Shown here: one piece after another, positions 1-7,519 of the stretch | How positions within the stretch are numbered: position 1 is the stretch's first letter | How the letters are laid out: every line of letters begins with the position of its first letter | Source of the DNA: SZUA-217 sp034658975 | Lineage (GTDB): Bacteria > Actinomycetota > Acidimicrobiia > Spongiisociales > ZC4RG35 | Length of the DNA: 23,898 nt | Reading direction: 5' to 3' | NCBI GenBank assembly: GCA_034658975.1 | Contig: JAYEGJ010000145.1 | Span: 1-23,898, forward strand | The notes under the pieces: model-generated | Databases searched by the model: none | Told to the model about the DNA's origin: nothing | What the model saw: the letters and a program-made list of their open reading frames with translations, nothing else | Program-made: the position numbers and the translations under genes

Positions 1-1990
1 GGTTCGAGGTCATGATGATCACGGTGTTCTTGAAGTCGACGCTGCGTCCCTGCGCATCGGTGAGACGACCCTCTTCGAGAATCTGCAACAGCGTGTTGAA
101 CACGTCGGGGTGGGCCTTCTCTATCTCATCGAAGAGAACTACTGAGAACGGCTTGCGGCGCACGGCCTCGGTGAGCTGACCGCCCTCGTCGTAACCGACA
201 TATCCGGGAGGGGAGCCGACCAGACGGCTGACGGTGTGCTTTTCCATGTACTCCGACATGTCGAGCTGAATCAGTGAGTCTTCCTGACCGAACAGGAACT
301 CGGTGAGAGCCTTGGCGCTCTCGGTCTTACCGACACCGGAGGGGCCGAGGAAGATGAACGAACCCGACGGACGACGCGGGTCCTTCAAGCCGGCGCGGGT
401 ACGGCGGATCGCCTTGGAGACGGCGGTGATGGCGTCCTGCTGGCCGATGATCCTCTTGTGGAGCTCATCCTCCATATGGACGAGACGGGCGGTCTCCTCC
501 TCGGTGAGACGATGCACGGGGATGCCGGTCCACTGGGCGAGAACCTCGGCGATCTCCTCCTCATCGATGACCCAGCCGTCCTCGTCCGCCTGCTCTTCCC
601 TGACAGCACGATCGGACAGCAAAACACGCTCTTCGTCGCGAAGGGTTGCAGCTCTCTCGTAATTCTCACCTGTGATGGCCTCGCCCTTGTCCCTCCGAAC
701 ACCGGCGAGCTTCTGATCGATCTCTGTGATCTCCGGCTCATCGCTCTTGCGATGAATACGCATGCGGCTTCCGGCCTCGTCGATGAGGTCGATCGCCTTG
801 TCCGGAAGGAACCGGTCGGCGAGATAACGGTCGGCGAGATTGGCTGCAGAGACGATGGCCTGATCGGTGAATCGAACCGAGTGGTGTTCCTCGTAGCGGT
901 CCTTGAGGCCCATGAGAATGTCGATGGTGTCGGTCAGCGAAGGCTCCTCCACCTGAACCGGCTGGAAGCGTCGCTCGAGAGCCGAGTCCTTTTCGAGGTA
1001 CTTGCGGTACTCCTCGAGTGTGGTGGCACCGATGGTCTGCAGCTCGCCCCTCGCCAACATCGGCTTGAGGATCGAAGCGGCGTCGATGGCTCCTTCGGCG
1101 GCACCCGCACCGACAAGGGTGTGGATCTCGTCGATGAAGAGAATGATGTCTCCTCGGCTCTTGATCTCTTTCAGAACCTTCTTGAGCCGCTCCTCGAAAT
1201 CGCCGCGATAGCGGGACCCGGCAACGAGAGCACCCAGGTCGAGTGTGTAGAGGTTCTTCCCCTCGAGGTTCTCCGGCACATCCTTGGCGATGATCCTCTG
1301 GGCAAGACCCTCGACGATGGCGGTCTTACCAACTCCCGGCTCACCGATGAGCACAGGATTGTTCTTGGTGCGACGGGAGAGAATCTGCATTACGCGCTCG
1401 ATCTCAGTCGAGCGCCCGATCACAGGATCGAGTTCGCCTGCACGCGCCGTCGAGGTCAGGTTGAGGCCGAATTGATCGAGGATCGTCGAACCCGACCCCG
1501 AACTCTCGCGTCCCCCGGCGCCGGCGGACTTGGGCTGCTTTTCCTCGCTCCCACCCGGCCCGGAAAGAAGCTGGATGACAGTCTGGCGGACTTTCTGGAG
1601 CTCGGCTCCCAGTTGCTGAAGGACCTGCGCGGCAACGCCCTCCCCCTCGCGTATCAGGCCGAGAAGGATGTGCTCGGTACCGATGTAGTTGTGTCCGAGT
1701 TGAAGAGCCTCACGCAGCGACAGCTCCAGGACCTTCTTGGCGCGGGGCGTGAAAGGTATGTGACCGGACGGGGACTGCTGTCCCTGCCCGATGATCTTGA
1801 CGACCTCATCGCGAACCGAGGCAAGGTCGATATCGAGGCTCTCGAGGGCCTGTGCGGCGATTCCCTCGCCCTCGTTGAGCAGGCCGAGAAGGATGTGCTC
1901 TGTCCCGATGTAATTGTGGTTCAGTAACCGAGCCTCTTCCTGGGCGAGTACTACCACCCGGCGAGCCCGATCCGTGAATCGCTCAAACAC
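1..1990 (-). CDS. clpC: ClpC, AAA+ unfoldase of the Clp protease (3' end cut by window edge)
   Basis: ClpC is the HSP100 unfoldase that feeds substrates to ClpP in the cytoplasm. The minus-strand frame reads from a GTG at 1990 (protein MFERFTDRARR...), with an AGGAGA ribosome site at 1996-2001, five bases upstream. About 663 residues are present. There are two N-domain repeats (each with NYIGTEHILLGL), then the first Walker A GEPGVGKT at residues 216-223. A UVR-type middle segment starts near residue 427, and the second Walker A GPSGVGKT lies at 549-556. The frame is open to base 1 and stops in the ...IIMTSN motif of the second AAA+ domain, so roughly the last 150-170 residues lie outside the window. 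The UVR segment and N-domain separate it from ClpA and ClpB. It diverges from the polyprenyl synthase gene across 99 bases. No CtsR/ClgR box was recognised. Confidence 0.97.
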   Translation of the reverse strand, partial: MFERFTDRARRVVVLAQEEARLLNHNYIGTEHILLGLLNEGEGIAAQALESLDIDLASVRDEVVKIIGQGQQSPSGHIPFTPRAKKVLELSLREALQLGHNYIGTEHILLGLIREGEGVAAQVLQQLGAELQKVRQTVIQLLSGPGGSEEKQPKSAGAGGRESSGSGSTILDQFGLNLTSTARAGELDPVIGRSTEIERVMQILSRRTKNNPVLIGEPGVGKTAIVEGLAQRIIAKDVPENLEGKNLYTLDLGALVAGSRYRGDFEERLKKVLKEIKSRGDIILFIDEIHTLVGAGAAEGAIDAASILKPMLARGELQTIGATTLEEYRKYLEKDSALERRFQPVQVEEPSLTDTIDILMGLKDRYEEHHSVRFTDQAIVSAANLADRYLADRFLPDKAIDLIDEAGSRMRIHRKSDEPEITEIDQKLAGVRRDKGEAITGENYERAATLRDEERVLLSDRAVREEQADEDGWVIDEEEIAEVLAQWTGIPVHRLTEEETARLVHMEDELHKRIIGQQDAITAVSKAIRRTRAGLKDPRRPSGSFIFLGPSGVGKTESAKALTEFLFGQEDSLIQLDMSEYMEKHTVSRLVGSPPGYVGYDEGGQLTEAVRRKPFSVVLFDEIEKAHPDVFNTLLQILEEGRLTDAQGRSVDFKNTVIIMTSN

Positions 1991-2089
1991 TCGATTCTCC
2001 TAGGCCTGACATATGCAATTCTACCACCAGGTCGGACAACCCCTTATCGGTGAGACCCAGCCCCTCATTCCGTAATACCATCGTCACTA

Positions 2090-3079
2090 ATGGAAGACCT
2101 CCAAAGTCTCGTCCGTATTCCCCAAATATGGGAGCAATTGAGTCGTGTCGAGGAACGCCTCCTCGAAGCCTCCACAACCGATGACCCCTATCTGACGAAG
2201 ATAGCGCAACACCTTCTGCTGGCAGGCGGCAAGCGTTTCAGGCCGTTGCTTGCTCTTCTTTCTGCGGAATTCGGCCCGGCGAACGATCATCGTCCGGCGG
2301 AGGCCGGGGTTGCCGTCGAGCTGATCCACGTCGGGTCGCTCTACCACGACGACGTCATCGACGAGTCCGACACCCGACGGGGCGCGGCGTCGGTAAACGC
2401 CAACTGGAGCAACACGGTGGCGATCCTCGCGGGCGATTTTCTCATGGCGCGCGCTTCGGAAGTCGCAGCTACGAAGCTGAGCCAGGAGTCGGTGGCACTG
2501 CTTGCATCGACATACGCCGATCTGGTCGAAGGGCAGACCCGCGAACTGCAGCTCGAAGGTGATCTGAGCCACAGCATCGAGGAGTATGAGCAGGTCATCG
2601 GTGGCAAGACCGCGTCCCTCATGAGAACCTCTGCCCGTCTCGGCGCGATGGCCGCAGACGCCGAGCGTCCGGCCGTTGACGCCTTGTCGACATGGGCGTG
2701 GGAAGTGGGGATGGTCTTCCAGATCGCTGACGATGCCCTGGATCTCGTCGCCGATGAAGCCACCATCGGAAAGCCGGCCGGATCGGACATCAGGGAGGGA
2801 ACGTTCACGGCGCCGGTGCTTCTCGCCGCGCAAGGGCCCGATGGGGAGCGGATCAAAGAGATACTCATCAGCGATGGCCCCCTTGCGGACGAATCGGTTG
2901 AGGAAGTCATTGATCTCGTCAGAGACGGTGGCTTCGTCGATCAGGCACTCACCGCTGCGACCGCCCGGTTGGCTGTTGCTGATGCAGCTCTCGCCAGTCT
3001 TCCCGACTCAGAGGCTCGGCGGATTCTCGAGAAGCTGGGCACCTATCTGGTCGACCAGGTCGACGCAGCCCGGTCGTAG
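2090..3079 (+). CDS. Polyprenyl diphosphate synthase (trans-isoprenyl, long-chain type)
   Basis: This enzyme condenses isopentenyl diphosphate onto an allylic diphosphate to make an isoprenoid chain, probably the menaquinone side chain. The 329-residue protein has GGKRFRP at 46-52, the first Asp-rich motif DDVID at 87-91 and the second, DDALD, at 214-218. GGK at 171-173 is also conserved. The residues just before the first Asp motif are small (G, S at -5/-4), as in long-chain (C35-C45) synthases rather than FPP/GGPP synthases; this is inference. No Shine-Dalgarno sequence precedes the ATG, but TAATAC at 2073-2078 would place a transcription start at or next to the ATG, so a leaderless mRNA is plausible. 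It stands alone, divergent from clpC, and is followed by a repeat-like element. It could be hepta-, octa- or nonaprenyl synthase; sequence alone does not decide. Confidence 0.93.
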   Translation: MEDLQSLVRIPQIWEQLSRVEERLLEASTTDDPYLTKIAQHLLLAGGKRFRPLLALLSAEFGPANDHRPAEAGVAVELIHVGSLYHDDVIDESDTRRGAASVNANWSNTVAILAGDFLMARASEVAATKLSQESVALLASTYADLVEGQTRELQLEGDLSHSIEEYEQVIGGKTASLMRTSARLGAMAADAERPAVDALSTWAWEVGMVFQIADDALDLVADEATIGKPAGSDIREGTFTAPVLLAAQGPDGERIKEILISDGPLADESVEEVIDLVRDGGFVDQALTAATARLAVADAALASLPDSEARRILEKLGTYLVDQVDAARS

Positions 3080-3082
3080 CGT

Positions 3083-3256
3083 CGGGCCGCTAGTGGTCTG
3101 TCGCACAAATGGTGTCAGGGTGTCTCCGAGTCATCGGCGTCCGACTCGCAAGGACGCACAACGAAGGCGCACCCGTAGGTTCGTCGAGGCGGAGGACACC
3201 GCGAGCGGCGTCGAGGGCCGGAGAGACCCGGCAATCATTTGTAAGACGGGCCGCTA
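3083..3256. repeat. MITE-like / structured intergenic element with imperfect terminal inverted repeats
   Basis: The stretch between two converging genes is unusually structured. Its ends, 3091-3111 and 3236-3256, are inverted copies of each other (16 of 21 positions match, mismatches mostly transitions; shared core ACAAATG). Nested inside are GGTGTCTCCG (3119-3128) facing CGGAGGACACC (3190-3200), and CGAGTC (3127-3132) facing GACTCG (3143-3148). A 10-base direct repeat CGGGCCGCTA occurs at 3083-3092 and 3247-3256; the second copy overlaps the stop of the holin-like gene. This could be a small non-autonomous mobile element, a repeated intergenic palindrome, or simply a two-way terminator. No other copy was seen in this window, so its repeat status is unproven. 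Confidence 0.45.
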
Positions 3257-3613
3257 ACGCTCAAACCGATCGAGCACCATCCGCACAACGCTTATCACCA
3301 GCGCACCGAGGAAGGTCGCCCAGAAGAACCCTGTCGAAGTCAGCCCGAGGGCGAACCGATCGGGCCCTGACAACCAGATCACGAACTCGAGAACGAGAGC
3401 GTTTGTCACCAACAGGAACAAGCCGAAGGTGAGCAGGATGAATGGCAGGCTCAACAGATTGAGAATCGGTTTGATTATGAAGTTGGCGGCCACGATCAAA
3501 GCCGAGACGAGGAAGAACGCCCACGGCCCGCCGTCGAACTCGAGTCCCGGAACTAGCCAGATGGCCACCCAGAGAGCGGCTGCCATCAAGATGACTCGGA
3601 AGATGAGTTTCAT
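3254..3613 (-). CDS. Small four-TM membrane protein, phage-holin-4 / DUF360-like
   Basis: The 119-residue hydrophobic protein has about four membrane segments (roughly residues 5-21, 31-50, 55-80 and 93-113). The pattern, with short polar turns such as IIKPILNLLSLP between helices 2 and 3 and a basic C-terminus (VLDRFER), fits the widespread phage-holin-family / Mycobact_4_TMS proteins. Despite the name these are ordinary chromosomal membrane proteins of unknown role. It overlaps the lysS stop by four bases (ATGA at 3610-3613) and has a GGAGAG ribosome site, so it is co-translated with lysS. Its stop lies inside the right end of the 3.1-kb repeat-like element. Confidence 0.85.
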   Translation of the reverse strand: MKLIFRVILMAAALWVAIWLVPGLEFDGGPWAFFLVSALIVAANFIIKPILNLLSLPFILLTFGLFLLVTNALVLEFVIWLSGPDRFALGLTSTGFFWATFLGALVISVVRMVLDRFER

Positions 3614-5103
3614 TCGCTCTCCTTTTCCTCTCGTCTGAGCGTCGGAAACAAGATGACCTCGCGGATGTGAGCCTGATTGGTGAGAAGCATCACCAAACGG
3701 TCGACGCCTATCCCCAACCCGCCGGTGGGTGGCAACCCGTATTCGAGAGCGAGCAAATAGTCCTCATCGATCGGGTGGGCCTCCTCGTCACCCGCCGCCC
3801 GAGCTGCTGCCTGAGCCTCGAACCGGGCGCGCTGGTCGTCGGGATCGTTCAACTCGCTGAAGGCGTTGCAGTACTCAGCCCCTGCGATCACCAGTTCGAA
3901 GCGCTCCGTTAGCTTCGCATCGTGCCGATGCACCCTGGACAACGGTGACACCTCAGCGGGGAAATCGAGGACGAAGGTCGGCTCCCAGAGGTGACGGTGG
4001 GCTAGCTCATAGAGCTGGAAGAGAAGTCTCCCCGGGCCAGCGTCTTCATCGGCGCTGATCCCCCGATCCGCGAGCAACGCCCTGAGCTCGCCGGGATCGC
4101 TGCCCAGCGACAGGTCCTTGCCGACAAACCTGGACACCAGGCTCAGCATCGTCATCCGCTCGTAGGGACCTGCGAACGAAAGCTCGCGGCCCTGATACTC
4201 GATTTGCGTGGACCCGGTGGCTGCCAGCGCCACTTCGGCGAAGACCTGCTCCATGAGGTTCATCACGTCGCCGTAGTCGGCGAGGGCCTGATAGGCCTCG
4301 AGCATGGTGAACTCCGGGTTGTGGGTCGAGTCGATCCCCTCGTTGCGGAAGATACGGCCGATCTCGAACACACGCTCCATTCCTCCGACTACCAGGCGCT
4401 TCAAATGCAACTCGGTGGCAATTCGCAGCTGCAGGTCGATGTCGAGAGCATTGTGATGGGTGGAGAATGGCCGAGCCAGAGCACCAGTTGCTTGAGCGAG
4501 CAGTACCGGCGTCTCCACCTCGATGAAGCCACGTTGTTCGAAGGCGCTGCGCAGTGCGGCAACGACGGCTGATCGGGTGCGAGCGACTCGCATCGACTCC
4601 TCATTGACCATTAGATCGACATACCGACGGCGACTCCGTGCCTCGATGTCCTGGAGGCCGTGCCACTTGTCCGGCAGCGGCCGCAGAGACTTCTGGAGGA
4701 GCGTCAGTTCGCCAACCTTCACGCTCAACTCGCCCCTCTTGGTAGTCATGATCACGCCGCGAGCTCCGATCCAGTCGCCCAAGTCGAATTCAGCGAACTG
4801 TTGGGCAACGTCGTCTCCAACAGCGCCCCGGTCGACAAAGAGCTGAATGGTTCCGCTCGTGTCCTGGAGCGTCCCGAACTGGAGCTTGCCAAACGAACGG
4901 TGGAGCATCAGTCGACCGGCTACGGAGACTTCTACGTCGGTTTCGCTCGCCGGTCCGAGATCCCCATGCCGGGTTTGAAGATCGGCTGCAAGATCCGACC
5001 TGTCGTATCTGTGGGGATAGCCACCGGCAGCCAGCATGGCCTCGTGCTTGTCGCGGCGACCCTGGATTAGCTGGTCTTCGGTGGTTTCGTGACTCTCGCT
5101 CAT
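3610..5103 (-). CDS. lysS: Lysyl-tRNA synthetase, class II
   Basis: LysRS charges tRNA-Lys in the cytoplasm. The 497-residue protein has an N-terminal OB-fold anticodon-binding domain (about 57-140; VSVAGRLMLHRSFGKLQF) followed by the class II catalytic core. Motif 2 is FEIGRIFRNEGID at 246-258, the substrate segment YCNAFSELNDP lies at 411-421, and motif 3 GGLGIGVDRLVM is at 461-472. Length is normal for the family. The ATG start has no clear Shine-Dalgarno sequence. The upstream gene ends about 95 bases away with a strong hairpin between, so lysS probably has its own promoter. Having lysS and clpC close together on the same strand is a common actinobacterial arrangement; here the polyprenyl synthase gene and a repeat-like element sit between them. 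Confidence 0.96.
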   Translation of the reverse strand: MSESHETTEDQLIQGRRDKHEAMLAAGGYPHRYDRSDLAADLQTRHGDLGPASETDVEVSVAGRLMLHRSFGKLQFGTLQDTSGTIQLFVDRGAVGDDVAQQFAEFDLGDWIGARGVIMTTKRGELSVKVGELTLLQKSLRPLPDKWHGLQDIEARSRRRYVDLMVNEESMRVARTRSAVVAALRSAFEQRGFIEVETPVLLAQATGALARPFSTHHNALDIDLQLRIATELHLKRLVVGGMERVFEIGRIFRNEGIDSTHNPEFTMLEAYQALADYGDVMNLMEQVFAEVALAATGSTQIEYQGRELSFAGPYERMTMLSLVSRFVGKDLSLGSDPGELRALLADRGISADEDAGPGRLLFQLYELAHRHLWEPTFVLDFPAEVSPLSRVHRHDAKLTERFELVIAGAEYCNAFSELNDPDDQRARFEAQAAARAAGDEEAHPIDEDYLLALEYGLPPTGGLGIGVDRLVMLLTNQAHIREVILFPTLRREEKESE

Positions 5104-5151
5104 TCTGAGGCCTGAATCATGGCAGCACCGGTGGAGGTATCGCTACAACAT

Positions 5152-5182
5152 GACGAAGCCGCCCTCAGAGGGCGGCTTCGTC
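5152..5182 (-). terminator. Perfect 14-bp hairpin between the small charged ORF and lysS
   Basis: GACGAAGCCGCCCT (5152-5165) pairs perfectly with AGGGCGGCTTCGTC (5169-5182) across a 3-base loop. It lies 15 bases after the stop of the 5198-5539 gene and upstream of lysS on the same strand. There is no U-run, as is common in high-GC Actinobacteria. The likely role is termination of the upstream gene; a leader structure for lysS is an alternative. Confidence 0.65.
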
Positions 5183-5197
5183 CACCAGTGGTCTCGT

Positions 5198-5539
5198 TTA
5201 CTGCTCGGGCAGTTGGTCCGGGGTTATCACCGGCCATTCAGCGTCGATGGCGGCCTTCTCGTCTTGATAGCCGTCCCGCCTTTTCCAAAACTTCGTCTTC
5301 CAAACCTTGTAGCGACGCCGGGGGGGCTCGGTGCCCGCGATATCGCTGGCAACAGGTTCGGGCTTCCCACTGCGTTTCTCTCTCGGAAGGACGATCTCAT
5401 CTACGTCTTCGTAGGAGCTCAGCATCTGATTGGCGGCGTGCCGGGTTGCACGATGCTGTTGCTTGCGCTCTTCACGCGTGGGTCGGGTCTCGTTGTAACC
5501 CGGAATGTCTTGGCGATGCTCTCTTGACCGTTTTGCCAT
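5198..5539 (-). CDS. Small highly charged protein of unknown function
   Basis: I do not recognise the family of this 113-residue protein. It is soluble, rich in Arg, Lys, Glu and Asp, has no signal peptide or membrane segment, and is probably partly disordered. Stretches such as RPTREERKQQHRATRHAANQ look helical and nucleic-acid-friendly (inference). The C-terminal third carries aromatic/basic clusters (RRRYKVWKTKFWKRRDGY) and ends in an acidic Pro-rich tail. A strong AAGGAGGA ribosome site lies eight bases upstream of the ATG, so it is very likely translated. It is flanked by hairpins on both sides (5152-5182 and 5622-5649), which suggests its own transcript. Confidence 0.75.
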   Translation of the reverse strand: MAKRSREHRQDIPGYNETRPTREERKQQHRATRHAANQMLSSYEDVDEIVLPREKRSGKPEPVASDIAGTEPPRRRYKVWKTKFWKRRDGYQDEKAAIDAEWPVITPDQLPEQ

Positions 5540-5621
5540 CTAGCGGATCCTCCTTCGTGCACGGATGCATATCAGTTCGGAGTCAAAACGGCGGCCCGCG
5601 GCCAAGCACCATCCTTGGAAC

Positions 5622-5649
5622 CTAGCACGACATTCGGCATGCGGGCTAG
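5622..5649 (-). terminator. Imperfect hairpin after folK
   Basis: Ten bases after the folK stop, on the minus strand, CTAGC pairs with GCTAG, followed inward by CG/CG and CAT/ATG pairs with one mismatch and one bulge around a short loop. No U-tract follows. It is a plausible weak terminator for the folate operon. Confidence 0.4.
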
Positions 5650-5658
5650 AGGCAAAGG

Positions 5659-6612
5659 TCAAATCAAGAAGGGAATGATCCGATGGGTCACTCGATGTTG
5701 ATAGGCGCGGTAGCCGGGGTACTTGATTCGCAACCGGCGCTCCTCGTACGAGGACTTGACGAAGAAGAACGGAATCAGCCCGAGACTGAGAAGGCTGCCG
5801 GCAAGGCTATCGACAATCAGCGATGCCCCGAGAATGAACATCGTCACTCCCCCGTAGATCGGATGTCGTGCCCTGGAGTAGGCGCCCGTCTCGATGAGAC
5901 TCCCCTCATCTCTCGGCTCGGGCAATGCGGTCAGCGCTGGTCCAAGCCGCCTCGAGGAAATGAAGGCAAGGCCGGCGCCCACGAACGCCACGAGCGCCCC
6001 TGCTACCCGGACCGGATCGGCGTCACCCTCTGGAACAGTTCCGTCCCAGGCCATCAGGAGGGCGACAACAAGGAACCAGGCGAACTGCGCTCCGACAAAC
6101 AATCGGCCCGGCCACGGATGCTCCTCCAGCCAGGAGGCAGCGAGAAGGTCGACACCCTGGTCCTCGGTCAATCGATCGAGGGCCCGCCTCGCTTCGAGAT
6201 CCTCACCCACGGTCGCCGAAGGCCAAACGTCGCACAGAGGGCGAAGGACGAACTCGCGCTCGGCAGCTCTTGGATGAGGCACCACGAGATGTTCGGTGGC
6301 TATCTCTCCCGGATCCATCGAAACGATGTCGAGGTCAAGCGTTCGAGGCCCCCACTTAGTCTTCCGCTCCCGCCCCGCCTCGGCCTCGACGGCATGGAGA
6401 CTTTCGAGCAACTCTGACGGCTGGAGAGCGGAATCCAGCACGAATACGGCATTGAGATAGGGATCCTGGTCGGGACCGCCAACCGGCGCCGTCTCATACA
6501 ACCCCGAGACTGCGTGAACGTCGCCCAGTCCGCCCATCTGGGAACGCGCGAAGCGCAAGTGCTGGATTCGATCGCCCAGATTCGACCCGACTGCAATGGC
6601 GAAACGGGTCAC
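5659..6612 (-). CDS. folK: FolK (HPPK) fused to a C-terminal ICMT/PEMT-like membrane methyltransferase domain
   Basis: Residues 1-160 are 6-hydroxymethyl-7,8-dihydropterin pyrophosphokinase: GSNLGD (9-14), ETAPVGGPDQDPYLNAV (40-56), KWGPRTLDLDI (86-96) and VPHPRAAEREFVLRPL (111-126). It transfers pyrophosphate from ATP to the pterin for folate synthesis. Residues about 165-317 are different: membrane helices near 171-190, 201-219 and 257-287, then RHPIYGG (249-255), EERRLRIKYPGYRAY (290-304). These are hallmarks of the isoprenylcysteine-carboxyl-methyltransferase / phospholipid N-methyltransferase family. The frame is unbroken, so one mRNA encodes both. HPPK alone is normally about 160 residues. 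The GTG start shares GTGA (6609-6612) with the folB stop. The methyl acceptor of the C-terminal domain cannot be told from sequence. Confidence 0.93.
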   Translation of the reverse strand: MTRFAIAVGSNLGDRIQHLRFARSQMGGLGDVHAVSGLYETAPVGGPDQDPYLNAVFVLDSALQPSELLESLHAVEAEAGRERKTKWGPRTLDLDIVSMDPGEIATEHLVVPHPRAAEREFVLRPLCDVWPSATVGEDLEARRALDRLTEDQGVDLLAASWLEEHPWPGRLFVGAQFAWFLVVALLMAWDGTVPEGDADPVRVAGALVAFVGAGLAFISSRRLGPALTALPEPRDEGSLIETGAYSRARHPIYGGVTMFILGASLIVDSLAGSLLSLGLIPFFFVKSSYEERRLRIKYPGYRAYQHRVTHRIIPFLI

Positions 6613-6968
6613 CGGGTACGTTCGATGGTCACCGCAATATCGTCAAACACAAGGTCGACAGGTGCGTCCGGCTTGTGGATCGTCACCACCGTGCGCTGTG
6701 CACCCGGATGATCCAGGACAGTCTCGGCAACCCGGGCGGCGACTCGCTCGATGAGGGCGTGGGATTCTCCCCCGACTACTTCCCGGACCTCCTCTGCGAG
6801 GGCTCCGTAGTCGATGGTGTCGCCGAGCTCGTCGCTGCCGCCGGCCTTGCTCAGGTCGAGGAACACCGAGACATCGACCCGAAAGACCTGGGCCTTCTCC
6901 TGCTCGAAGCCGTAGACGCCGTGTTTGCCGTAGACCTCGATGCCGGTGAGGTCGATCCGATCGGTCAC
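6609..6968 (-). CDS. folB: Dihydroneopterin aldolase
   Basis: FolB cleaves 7,8-dihydroneopterin to 6-hydroxymethyl-dihydropterin and glycolaldehyde, giving the FolK substrate. The 119-residue protein is full length. It shows the N-terminal GIEVYGKHGVYGFEQE block with Glu22, IDYGAL at 52-57 (pterin pocket), LIERVA with Glu74, and the catalytic Lys99 in HKP. The GTG start overlaps the upstream gene's stop by four bases (6965-6968), and its own stop overlaps the folK start, so all three are translationally coupled. Confidence 0.95.
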   Translation of the reverse strand: MTDRIDLTGIEVYGKHGVYGFEQEKAQVFRVDVSVFLDLSKAGGSDELGDTIDYGALAEEVREVVGGESHALIERVAARVAETVLDHPGAQRTVVTIHKPDAPVDLVFDDIAVTIERTR

Positions 6969-7456
6969 GAAGCGACGGCGGGAATCAAAGATCGACCTTC
7001 GGGGCCGAGAGCTCTGCCGAGGATCTGCTGAATGACGGCGAGGGCAAGAATCGGGTCGTCGACCAGACCGGACGAGACCAGGTATCCGCCCAGCAAACCG
7101 CCCATCGTGTCGTCGATCACCTCACGGTGCACGAGAACCCGGGCATGTCCACGGTCGAGGGCCTTGTCGAGCGTCCTGAAGAATCGGGGCACATCGCCGT
7201 TTTCGATCGGCGCGGCAACCGGAACCGAGTAGGTGGCGATGCCTGCCTGGCGGTAGGCGGCAAGGTTTTGGTTACCGGGGAGCATGGAGACGATGGTGTT
7301 GATGCTCGCTTCCTCAATCAGCCAGGTGATCTCTTCTTCCCGCCTGACCTTTCGGTGTTGGAATCCGGATCCGCCCACCCGATCGGACACAGCAAGACGC
7401 TCATTGATAACCCAGGTGAACCCCCGGGGCTTTAGGCCAGCGACCATCCGTCCCAT
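6965..7456 (-). CDS. Degenerate dual-specificity-phosphatase-like protein in the folate operon
   Basis: The 163-residue protein reads like a small Cys-based dual-specificity phosphatase of the CDKN3/PTP-like type: FTWVINERLAVSDR, a helix EEEITWLIEEASINTIVSML, YSVPVAAP at 76-83, and the loop VLVH (107-110) followed by GGLLGGYLVSSGLV. The catalytic signature is gone. The residue after His110 is Arg (codon CGT) instead of Cys, and the loop Gly and Arg of HCxxGxxR are Ile and Thr. It is therefore probably not a phosphatase by the usual mechanism. It lies between folE and folB, where many actinobacteria carry folP, and shares GTGA with folB. A role in pterin or pterin-phosphate binding or in regulation is speculation. 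Start is uncertain: ATG at 7456 or 7447, with no Shine-Dalgarno sequence. Confidence 0.8.
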   Translation of the reverse strand: MGRMVAGLKPRGFTWVINERLAVSDRVGGSGFQHRKVRREEEITWLIEEASINTIVSMLPGNQNLAAYRQAGIATYSVPVAAPIENGDVPRFFRTLDKALDRGHARVLVHREVIDDTMGGLLGGYLVSSGLVDDPILALAVIQQILGRALGPEGRSLIPAVAS

Positions 7457-7519
7457 TTCAAGGCCGCACCATAGCGTCGCGGCGAAGGCTGCGTTTGGCG
7501 TCCGCGGGCTGAATTCGAC

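Noticed and set aside
458..1927. 489-codon plus-strand open frame
   Set aside because: It is antisense to clpC, whose frame shows every family motif; the plus-strand translation has no recognisable domain and results from high-GC codon bias.
1991..2089. SigR-type or ClgR promoter upstream of clpC
   Set aside because: GGAAT occurs on the minus strand near 2070 but no GTT lies 18-19 bases downstream, and no ClgR-like palindrome was found.
3254..3613. Prophage remnant suggested by the holin-like protein
   Set aside because: The family is a common chromosomal four-TM protein, here co-translated with lysS, and no other phage gene is present.
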